Below, in pieces: positions 56,912 to 64,000 of a stretch of 64,000 nucleotides of DNA (the stretch's first letter is position 1; each line of letters begins with the position of its first letter). A program made the position numbers and the translations under genes. Below the pieces are notes generated by a model, which was not told the DNA's origin, made no database searches, and was given only the letters and a program-made list of their open reading frames with translations. The stretch spans positions 1-64,000 of the forward strand of contig JAIQZO010000020.1 of NCBI GenBank assembly GCA_021777055.1, given 5' to 3'. This DNA is from Candidatus Anammoxibacter sp. (GTDB taxonomy: Bacteria > Planctomycetota > Brocadiia > Brocadiales > Anammoxibacteraceae).

Positions 56912-57295
56912 ATGATTACGACAGTATATAAAGGGAAAAAGCCATATCCCGGGGGGAAATTTGCCACTATTATAGGAAAGAAGATTAAGTATGAGGCAAG
57001 TTCCATTTCTCAAGCGATGTATGCTCAAATAAAGGGAAACAAGATTTACTCTCTGACGGATGGCGTTCTTGGCTCTTTATTGGCAACCCAGGAGGGAAAT
57101 ACTGTTTACACACCTGATGGGCTTGGAGTAATTATTAAAGATCAAAATATTTATTATGGCCTTGAAGTTCATTCTGATGCCTTGGTTGCTACAGTGGAAG
57201 GCGAAAATATGTTAGGGGCCGCAGGTGCAACACTATTGCTTTTGAAACTGGATTTTAAGATGTCTGCAGATGAAATACATAAGTTTTCCAATTAG
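56912..57295 (+). CDS. Small protein of unknown function downstream of the GTPase gene
   Basis: This 127-residue protein has no signal peptide or membrane segment. It is made of short repeated beta-hairpin units (KGNKIYSLTDG, EGNTVYTPDGLG, KDQNIYYGLEV, EGENMLGAAG), perhaps a small beta-solenoid or beta-roll. I do not recognise a family. It starts 24 bp after the GTPase stop and is followed by a terminator, so it is probably the last gene of the DUF2868-DUF3482 operon. Confidence 0.65.
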   Translation: MITTVYKGKKPYPGGKFATIIGKKIKYEASSISQAMYAQIKGNKIYSLTDGVLGSLLATQEGNTVYTPDGLGVIIKDQNIYYGLEVHSDALVATVEGENMLGAAGATLLLLKLDFKMSADEIHKFSN

Positions 57296-57298
57296 TGA

Positions 57299-57333
57299 GA
57301 TCCGCTATATGCCTTTTTAACATATAGCAGATC
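57299..57333. terminator. Bidirectional terminator hairpin
   Basis: GATCCGCTATATG and CATATAGCAGATC pair around a 9-base loop between two convergent genes, with T-rich sequence after it. Confidence 0.7.
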
Positions 57334-57352
57334 ATTTAAGTTTTCTAGTTTT

Positions 57353-58354
57353 TTACATAAAGTCTTTTAATAACTCTTCTTTTGACTTTGGGCTAAAGTA
57401 TGCAGCAGGTACATCCAGAATAGTAAACGCACCGCTTTTTCCTTCTTCTTTTAATCGATATGCTGCCCTTGCGTGTGCTAGCAATATATTTGCTGTTGAG
57501 GCGGGGTTACTTTCCCATTCGTTTTTGTATTCAATTAATGACTTTGATCCGTCCCCATTTGTTCCCACCGCAATAACCGCGCCATCGTGCGGCAAGTCCT
57601 GATATTTATCGTTCAATTCATCTTGTGTAACAAAATCAACAGTTGTTTTATATGGTTCGAAATAGTTTGGCATCGATTTTATTTCATTGGCAATCTTGTC
57701 TTTGTCTGCACCATCTTCTGCAACCACAATACACTCTCTCCAATGCATATCCCCTGTTTGCAGTGTGGGGTTTTCTCCTTTTCGTACACTCTCCATCGCT
57801 TCAGGAATTGCGTGGGTATATTGCCTTGCGTCTTTAACGCCAGAAACCCTTCTTATTGCATCAGAGTGTCCCATGCTTAATCCGCCTTTTTTAGATAAAC
57901 CATAAAACCCGTATGGTTTAACTCCTGGAATAAATGCGTCAGCCAGTACCCTTTCCAGAGAGAATGTGCCCGGATCCCATCCAGTGGCAATGACAGAAAC
58001 GTTGTTGTTTTCCTTTGCAGCTTTATCCATCTCATGGAAATAATCAGGCAGTTTTGCGTGTGTATCAAAGCTGTCAACTGTATTGAAGTTTTTTACAAAC
58101 TGTGGCCCTTGTACCGGTAGATCAGTTGCTGACCCTCCGCACAGGATCAGGACATCCGGATTAATGTCATTACCTTTATCAAAATCAACTACTTCCACAC
58201 CAGAAACTAGCTTTTTAACTTGCTCAGGCCTTCTGGTTAATATGCCTGCGACAGAAACATCACCATATAGTTCTCTGTTTTTTTCTATTGCGCTGAGTAC
58301 ACCGCGGCCAATGTTTCCGTAACCTACAATTCCAATCTTTATTGGTTTAACCAT
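57353..58354 (-). CDS. ddh: meso-Diaminopimelate D-dehydrogenase
   Basis: This 333-residue enzyme starts with the Rossmann motif GIVGYGNIGRG and has the substrate-domain segments typical of the family: CGGSATDLPVQGP, DSFDTHAKLPDY and ATGWDPGTFS. It catalyses the NADPH-dependent one-step conversion of tetrahydrodipicolinate to meso-diaminopimelate, an intermediate for lysine and peptidoglycan. Its length matches known enzymes (about 320-330). A GGAG site lies seven bases before ATG 58354. It is a single gene, convergent with the GTPase operon. Its presence indicates meso-DAP metabolism and agrees with a peptidoglycan-containing or lysine-making cell. Confidence 0.93.
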   Translation of the reverse strand: MVKPIKIGIVGYGNIGRGVLSAIEKNRELYGDVSVAGILTRRPEQVKKLVSGVEVVDFDKGNDINPDVLILCGGSATDLPVQGPQFVKNFNTVDSFDTHAKLPDYFHEMDKAAKENNNVSVIATGWDPGTFSLERVLADAFIPGVKPYGFYGLSKKGGLSMGHSDAIRRVSGVKDARQYTHAIPEAMESVRKGENPTLQTGDMHWRECIVVAEDGADKDKIANEIKSMPNYFEPYKTTVDFVTQDELNDKYQDLPHDGAVIAVGTNGDGSKSLIEYKNEWESNPASTANILLAHARAAYRLKEEGKSGAFTILDVPAAYFSPKSKEELLKDFM

Positions 58355-58590
58355 TCTCTTACTCCAAACTTTTTACTGGAGCGGGTAACGAGGTTTCTTT
58401 CGTACCATCTCCGTTTACAAATATAACCTCCAGGGGCAACTGAAGTGACAACTACTTTTAGATAGTTATCATAAACGTGTATACTAGCATTTATTTACAA
58501 AAAATTAAACGTAATACAGATATTTTAACTAAATCTTCAAAGTACTTTATTTAAAACTCTTTATTCCATGGAATTTTATCTGTATTATTC

Positions 58591-60750
58591 TTAAGTAGAT
58601 TCGCTTTTCGTAACTTTGTGGATAAGTATATCCTTGTTTCTTCTTTTTATTGTATAACATACTTCCTCTGTATCAACTCTAATATCTAAAATGCTGTTTT
58701 TGCTATCAACATTATCTTCTTCTGTAATCTTACACGATGCGTATACATCGTCTTCATCCGAATAAGATGGGTATATAACATATCCAAGATAGATAGGCAG
58801 TTGGTCATGTTTACTTAATTCAATTACTTGGTTTTGTACCTTTTTCCCAAAATATGGTGAATACCACCCTTTTACTAGTATTTTCTTGCTTGTCATTATC
58901 TTCAGACCATCCTTCTTTCGTCTGTTTGAATCCTTGTGGATTTTGATATTATGTATCTGAAGTTTGGTGTTACCATCTTTAATAATGACGTTTTGTGCAT
59001 CACTGTTATCTGTACTTTCATCAGTGTTAACTTTCATGTCTGGGTGTATATGGATAAAGCTTTTCACTGTATATGGGATAGGATTTTGATAATCTGTTTT
59101 TATTGAATCTAAAATAACCCAAAATTTGTGATCTAAAAAATATATAGACCTTTGATGGATAATCCGGTTTTTAAACAGAGCATGTTCTATTGCACCTTCG
59201 AATATTACAGAACTATCTATACGTTTAAAACTGCAGGTGTTTAATTTTGCCCTGCGGGCAATACCGAATGTGCCCCACAGTTCCGACTGGTTGTTGTCGT
59301 TTACCGTTAATGTGTTATGCCCACTGGTGCCTCTGAAATAGCCCCTGCATGCTCCATTATTATAATTATATGCGCCAGTATCAACTATAAACCGTTTGCA
59401 TCCTAAAGACAATTCATAGCTTAACATATCCGCATGGGAATGTCCTGGCAGGTATTTTGGGCTTGGTTCTTTATATGTAATGATCATAAATTTATCTCTA
59501 TTATCATTGCGCATTATACAGAAACCTGAATTGCTAAACAGAGTTGATTGCTTAACTGGCTTGCATAAGTGTTGTTCCTGCGATGCTGTTTGGAGGTTTA
59601 AACTCTGCGATTCTCTTTTCATTATCTCTAAACCTGGATTGCCGGTTAATATAAAAGTATAGAGTGTCATTTTATAAAACCTATTATATGTAGGTAAAGT
59701 GCGGAATAAAGTACGGCCAATAAACAAAAGTTCTCCCGGTTCTCTTGCTATATTAAAAGCAGAGTCATTTAAAAGAGGTATCTGATTGTCCGGATGCACT
59801 ATTTCTGCCAGAAAGTTTAGCATGCTTTCCAACTTATCACTATGAATGTTAAACTTTATGCCGTTTTTGCCGGTCAAAATATACATTTCAATATAATCCT
59901 GCAGAACAATCATATGGTACATGGGGCTTCTTTCAAAATGGCCGCCATCATCTAAGATTTGCTCATCTGCTTCTTTTGATAATATTTTCATCCCGATGTT
60001 TTTCCAGGAACTTGCACGTTTGCCGTCAAAGAATAAGCCGGACATTAACAACGCTTTTCCGTTTTTTATAAGGTGGTTTCTACAGACATGAAACTCTACA
60101 TTCTTTGACAAGAATTCTGCTTGTAGTGAAATACTATGCAGAAACATATGTTTGAATATCAAATCATTTTCTATCTTACGGGCAAATAGGCTGTATGAAT
60201 ATATCCAGTTTGATATTCGTAGGGAAACAGGGTATGGCTCCCATCCGCTGCCGCACCCTATCTTACTGTTATTCTTTATCCAGTCAGACACCAGATATTT
60301 AAAGTTGTCAAAAACCTTATCATCCTTTTCTGTTATATATAAAAATCCCATATCAACGGCGTAATCAAAGTAGTGGAGATTATACATCCATAATCTTTCT
60401 CTTTTATTGCTTTGCCATTCTATCTTATTATGAAAAGTGATACATTTATTCAAAAAGCAAAACATTCTGTTTTGTATAATTGGCAATATGGTCTTTTTTA
60501 TCTCTTTTATGTTATATAGTATGTGTTTGTTCTGCGGATTAAGTACTGTTTCTAAGGTATTATTATTTATAAAAAAGTTATAGTCTTTGTTTGGGGAGAG
60601 GTTTCTGACTCTTTTTAAGATAAGCAGACGAAATAGTGGGGTAATTTTCCTGTAACCTAATCTTTTTGCGTAAAAAAAAATGCGCCAGAACAGTTGTCTT
60701 CTGCGCATGTATTTAATTGTATGATAATATAGTAAAATTTTTTTTAACAC
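58591..60750 (-). CDS. Heparinase II/III-family polysaccharide lyase-like protein
   Basis: This 719-residue protein has a first half with the alpha-toroid features of heparinase II/III (RERLWMYNLHYFDYA, GSGWEPYPVSLRISNWI, GGHFERSPMYHMIV) and a C-terminal beta-sandwich half (SGFCIMRN, PGHSHADMLSYELSLG, DTGAYNYN, RGTSGHNTLTVN). No signal peptide is evident; the N terminus is basic. In polysaccharide gene clusters this family is linked to capsule or O-antigen synthesis or turnover. Whether it cleaves or modifies the polymer is uncertain. It follows the bi-domain oxidoreductase gene by 31 bp, so both are one transcript. Confidence 0.87.
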   Translation of the reverse strand: MLKKILLYYHTIKYMRRRQLFWRIFFYAKRLGYRKITPLFRLLILKRVRNLSPNKDYNFFINNNTLETVLNPQNKHILYNIKEIKKTILPIIQNRMFCFLNKCITFHNKIEWQSNKRERLWMYNLHYFDYAVDMGFLYITEKDDKVFDNFKYLVSDWIKNNSKIGCGSGWEPYPVSLRISNWIYSYSLFARKIENDLIFKHMFLHSISLQAEFLSKNVEFHVCRNHLIKNGKALLMSGLFFDGKRASSWKNIGMKILSKEADEQILDDGGHFERSPMYHMIVLQDYIEMYILTGKNGIKFNIHSDKLESMLNFLAEIVHPDNQIPLLNDSAFNIAREPGELLFIGRTLFRTLPTYNRFYKMTLYTFILTGNPGLEIMKRESQSLNLQTASQEQHLCKPVKQSTLFSNSGFCIMRNDNRDKFMIITYKEPSPKYLPGHSHADMLSYELSLGCKRFIVDTGAYNYNNGACRGYFRGTSGHNTLTVNDNNQSELWGTFGIARRAKLNTCSFKRIDSSVIFEGAIEHALFKNRIIHQRSIYFLDHKFWVILDSIKTDYQNPIPYTVKSFIHIHPDMKVNTDESTDNSDAQNVIIKDGNTKLQIHNIKIHKDSNRRKKDGLKIMTSKKILVKGWYSPYFGKKVQNQVIELSKHDQLPIYLGYVIYPSYSDEDDVYASCKITEEDNVDSKNSILDIRVDTEEVCYTIKRRNKDILIHKVTKSEST

Positions 60751-60781
60751 TATTTGACAATCTCTTAAGTTGTATAGATTT

Positions 60782-63010
60782 TTAGCACGTTAATTCGCAG
60801 TTGTCTATTATTATTGGTATTCCTTTTTTTATGGATTCCACAATCCTGAAGGTCGCAAGTGTAGCAGTGAAGCTTTCTCTAAATGGTATGGGAGAATCCT
60901 TTCCTTCTTTTACTCTAGAGAAAAACGTTTTGAGCTCTAGTAGGTGTCCTTTATCCTGCAGTCGGGTTTTTACTATTCTTGTTTTGCCGCTTTTTATCAT
61001 TGTAGATGATCTAAAATCATCTATTACTGCGGTAGAACCACCGTTAAAGATTTCCAGACGTTCTTTTGGAAATACTTTTTCGCCACAGGACAAATAAGTT
61101 ATAGTTCCAATGGATCCGTCTTTAAATTTCAGGTTTACAGTAACATTATCATTTGAGTATTTACTGTTAAGCATCAAGTCTGCATATATTTTAACCGGTG
61201 GCGAACCTGTAATAAACTGTAATAGGTCCACAAAGTGGCACACTTCACCGATAATCCGTCCTCCACCTTCCTCTGCATCATGGACCCAACTGTCCATGGG
61301 TATAAAACCAGCATTTATTCTATAGTTTATGACAAACGGTTCTCTTCTATCTTTAAAGTGTTTCATTATGTTAGATACATGTGATGAAAATCTACGATTA
61401 AAACCGACCATTAATCTTTGTGTACCAACATTCCATGTGTCAGATATATCGGTTAATTCGTTCTTGTTTAAAGCTAATGGTTTTTCAACAAAAATATCTT
61501 TTCCTTTTCGTAACCCTTCAATTACCAGTTTCACGTGCAGATTGTGTCTTGTTGCGATTATTATAGAATCAATTTCGTTGTCGTTTAATATTTCATTGTA
61601 ATCTGTGGTACAGTATTGGAAGTGGTACTTTTCTCTATTGGTAACGGCATTGATACCTGTTGAGGATGCCAACCCTTTGAGCTGAACAGTAGGTATGCTA
61701 TTTAATATGGGTATTAAAGTGTTTTTTGCAAAATTACCGGCCCCTATAAGTCCCACGTTAATTAATTCAGGATTGGAATTTAACTCCTTTTTATTGTTGG
61801 CCTTCAATCTTACGGTATCAGGGACCGATTCTTTGTATTCTATTAATATACCTAGAAGTTTATCATTATCTTTATCTTCAGATGTTAATGGTATCTTATA
61901 TCTTCTAATTAAACTGTCTGCCGAGGAGATTTTGTTGTTTAAAAGTTTGTAGACATTTTCCGCTTCGTCAATTGGAAAACAGTGTGTGAGGATTTTGTCT
62001 AATACTAGTTTGCCTTTAGAGATCAAATCTAGAACCGTTTCCATATTCCTGTTTTCAGTCCATCTAACATATCCAAAGGGGTAATCAATACCCTTTTCTT
62101 CATAAACAGGATCGTATCTTCCTGGCCCATAAGATCTTGAGAGACGCAGATCCAGTTCTTTCTTGTAAAATATGTCACGGTGAAGTTCCATTCCTATATT
62201 GCCCACCACCACTATTCTGCCTTTATGCCTGGCGATTCTTGCAGCAAGATTAACAGGTTCACTGGACTTTGTTGACGCAGTAATAATAACGGCGTCTATT
62301 CCATAACCTTTTGAAATAGTATCCGTTGCTTTTTCCAGGTCATTAATTTCTGAGAAACCGTACTCCAACCCGGCTTTTTCGGCGCTTTTAACCCTGGTAA
62401 TGTCAGGATCATACCCAAGTGTAGTACATCCTGCTGCGCTTAAAAGCTGGCCGGTGATTTGGCCGACAATACCCAGTCCTATTACCATGACCCTTTCACC
62501 TAAAGAAAGATCTGCCTCTCTTACTCCTTGCATTGCAACGGCACCAACTGTAGTACAAGCGGCATCAGCAAAGGAGACGTTTTCAGGTATTTTTGCGCAA
62601 AGATTTTTTGGGACATAGATCATCTCTGCATGGCTTGCATATCCAGCCCCTGCACATGCTACACGATCATTTGGCAGAAACTCGTCAACATCATTTCCTA
62701 CTTCTACAACTACCCCAGCGGAACTATAGCCTAGAGGTTTAACGATATCAAGTTTCTCTCGTACCGTATTAAATGTATTAACAATTCCATCCCTTTTTGC
62801 CTTGTCGATAACCTGCCTTACAAGGTCCGGCCTATCTTTTGCCTTTCCAATAACACCTTTTTGCGCTAGCTCGGTCATAGATTTCTCAGTGCCGACACTA
62901 ACTAAAGAGTATCTATTTCTTACAATTATTCCACCGGGTTTTAAAACCGGTACAGGAACGTCCTTGAGGCTTAGCTCACCTGATTTATAATTTTGTGTTA
63001 TTTGTTTCAC
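60782..63010 (-). CDS. Bi-domain oxidoreductase: alcohol-dehydrogenase-like plus Gfo/Idh/MocA
   Basis: This 742-residue fusion begins with a zinc-type medium-chain dehydrogenase fold (residues 1-370; SLVSVGTEKS, GYSSAGVVVEVG, NAD motif VIGLGIVGQ). It continues with a Gfo/Idh/MocA domain from about 415 (VGLIGAGNFAKNTL, the EKPLAL motif and RYHFxxDLLQF-like GEVCHFVDLLQF). This pairing is a known family that sits beside heparinase-like genes in surface-polysaccharide loci. A nucleotide-sugar oxidoreductase role is likely. Start ATG 63010 has only a weak ribosome site. It is co-directional with the lyase gene downstream and the glycosyltransferase upstream. Confidence 0.9.
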   Translation of the reverse strand: MKQITQNYKSGELSLKDVPVPVLKPGGIIVRNRYSLVSVGTEKSMTELAQKGVIGKAKDRPDLVRQVIDKAKRDGIVNTFNTVREKLDIVKPLGYSSAGVVVEVGNDVDEFLPNDRVACAGAGYASHAEMIYVPKNLCAKIPENVSFADAACTTVGAVAMQGVREADLSLGERVMVIGLGIVGQITGQLLSAAGCTTLGYDPDITRVKSAEKAGLEYGFSEINDLEKATDTISKGYGIDAVIITASTKSSEPVNLAARIARHKGRIVVVGNIGMELHRDIFYKKELDLRLSRSYGPGRYDPVYEEKGIDYPFGYVRWTENRNMETVLDLISKGKLVLDKILTHCFPIDEAENVYKLLNNKISSADSLIRRYKIPLTSEDKDNDKLLGILIEYKESVPDTVRLKANNKKELNSNPELINVGLIGAGNFAKNTLIPILNSIPTVQLKGLASSTGINAVTNREKYHFQYCTTDYNEILNDNEIDSIIIATRHNLHVKLVIEGLRKGKDIFVEKPLALNKNELTDISDTWNVGTQRLMVGFNRRFSSHVSNIMKHFKDRREPFVINYRINAGFIPMDSWVHDAEEGGGRIIGEVCHFVDLLQFITGSPPVKIYADLMLNSKYSNDNVTVNLKFKDGSIGTITYLSCGEKVFPKERLEIFNGGSTAVIDDFRSSTMIKSGKTRIVKTRLQDKGHLLELKTFFSRVKEGKDSPIPFRESFTATLATFRIVESIKKGIPIIIDNCELTC

Positions 63011-63383
63011 TATAAAAGATTTGTGTTAAATGTAATACCACAATTACCGTGAACGGCTGGGAAGAATCGGTGTTGCTGGTTGTATGAAAAAGTTGCCCCC
63101 TCTTGTTTGCCGCCAGTGATAGTTTTTTTAATAATAATTAAAGCGGCTAGATAAATTTGCCAAAATGGAGGTTTTCATCTTAAATACCAGGAAAAATCTT
63201 AAGTAAGGGTTTTTTCATGTATACTCTTTGTTTTTACAGCTTCATTATTGTATTCTTTTGTGCTTATAAGGAAGTGTGTTATTATTTTATGGAGTATTAT
63301 TCTTTATTTAAGTAGCTTGTCAGCTTACCAGGTTCCACTTATATATGCAAATTGCACAAATGGACATCGCAGTGTTTGTAATA
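63011..63383. other. Intergenic space, nothing recognised
   Basis: This is a gap of 373 bp between the glycosyltransferase and the bi-domain oxidoreductase genes. No frame or strong hairpin was seen. It probably contains a promoter for the downstream pair. Confidence 0.35.
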
Positions 63384-64000
63384 CTAGCTTATGGGGCTGG
63401 AAATGTTATGCATTTCCTGCCCCATAAGAATACCTTCCAGATCTTTTGCAATTTTATCACGCATAAAATTGTTTTCTATGAATTTTGTTTCATTAGTTCT
63501 AAATTGCATCGTCAACCCTCTATCATCATATAATTTGCGGATTGCAACGGCGAGCTCTTCTTCATTTCCTGGAGTGGTAATTAACCCGCCATTTGATTGT
63601 TCTACTATTGAAGCGGACTCCCCACTGGCCGAGAGGATAACAGGGCATTTAAACGCTAAACTTTCCAAAAGCTTTGATGGTACACTTTCAGTGAAACTTG
63701 CTTTTTTTAATGGGATAATGGTAGCATCAGAATTCCTTAAGAATGTGGCAATTTTTTCTTTAGGCAAGTTATTAACAAAGAATATATTTTTAAGGTTGAG
63801 TTCTTTGGCCAAGTCTTGTATGGGGCATTTCTCAACACCTTCACCGACAATATAAAAATTGATATCTTTTTTCTCTTTGAGTATGTTTGCAGCTTTGACA
63901 ATAACATCTACACCCTGTGCGATACCAATCAAGCCCGCATATAGCACTGTAAATGCTCCGTTATTAAAGAACTTTGTCTTAATTTTGTTATCAGTTTCTA
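63384..64000 (-). CDS. Glycosyltransferase family 4 protein, C-terminal part (cut by window edge)
   Basis: The reading frame is open to the window edge, so the N-terminal acceptor domain lies outside. The visible 205 residues are the GT-B donor domain: VLYAGLIGIAQGVDVIVKAA, INFYIVGEGVEK and the E-x7-E-type segment ESVPSKLLESLAFKCPVI. GT4 enzymes transfer sugars from nucleotide donors with retention. Next to the lyase-like and bi-domain oxidoreductase genes it points to a capsule, lipopolysaccharide or exopolysaccharide locus continuing beyond the window. The sugar cannot be predicted. Confidence 0.9.
   Translation of the reverse strand, partial: ETDNKIKTKFFNNGAFTVLYAGLIGIAQGVDVIVKAANILKEKKDINFYIVGEGVEKCPIQDLAKELNLKNIFFVNNLPKEKIATFLRNSDATIIPLKKASFTESVPSKLLESLAFKCPVILSASGESASIVEQSNGGLITTPGNEEELAVAIRKLYDDRGLTMQFRTNETKFIENNFMRDKIAKDLEGILMGQEMHNISSPIS

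Noticed and set aside
58355-58450. A lysine riboswitch before the meso-DAP dehydrogenase gene
   Set aside because: I could not find the conserved L-box junction elements; the sequence reads better as a short coding tail.

Overview
The window is AT-rich (I estimate about one third G+C) bacterial DNA. It has long, repeat-filled intergenic spaces and many relics of mobile elements. The gene set fits an anaerobic or microaerophilic Gram-negative bacterium: class I Fe-S fumarase, radical SAM enzymes, a periplasmic di-haem cytochrome, Crp/Fnr control, sigma-54 two-component signalling, lipoproteins, and meso-diaminopimelate dehydrogenase. My best guess is a planctomycete of the anammox order Brocadiales, such as Candidatus Scalindua. 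That is inference only, because no rRNA or taxonomic marker gene is present.

Layout. 0-9 kb: two divergent copies of an unrecognised secreted protein bracket a rhodanese, a tandem DUF547 protein, a fused FAD-reductase/membrane polyferredoxin and a divergent Crp/Fnr regulator. 9-10.3 kb: nested inverted repeats with a MITE-like element at the centre. 10.4-20.6 kb: an SDR oxidoreductase, an MGH1-like glycoside hydrolase (a decayed second copy lies at 18.2-18.7 kb), a glutaredoxin-glutaredoxin-thioredoxin reductase fusion, a secreted EEP-family phosphodiesterase, a DinB-fold protein and a MauG/cytochrome c peroxidase-like di-haem protein. 20.6-30 kb: a duplicated promoter region, a candidate small RNA, a terpene-synthase-like protein, a 1554-residue hybrid histidine kinase, an NtrC-type regulator and a short response regulator.

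30-38 kb: a mobile-element scar (tRNA-Gln 3' fragment, truncated integrase, truncated ISL3 transposase), then a minus-strand run of three envelope genes (lipoprotein, 809-residue repeat protein, lipoprotein), a small secreted protein, and hicA and IS481-like relics.

38.3-48.1 kb is the most interesting part. Three radical SAM/SPASM enzymes, two B12-binding radical SAM enzymes and one SPASM-like partner surround a 304-residue protein. That protein has a long leader, an internal twin-arginine segment, and then seven aromatic-x-Asn/Asp tripeptides packed into 32 residues. This is how precursors of cyclophane-type RiPPs (triceptides) look. I propose a duplicated RiPP-like or protein-modification locus whose product is exported by the Tat pathway.

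49-64 kb: a YVTN beta-propeller protein whose start is disrupted by a poly-A tract, a second scar with integrase relics and a tRNA-Pro-like fragment, class I fumarase, a DUF2868/DUF3482 GTPase pair, meso-DAP dehydrogenase, and a surface-polysaccharide set (heparinase-like lyase, bi-domain oxidoreductase, glycosyltransferase cut by the window edge).
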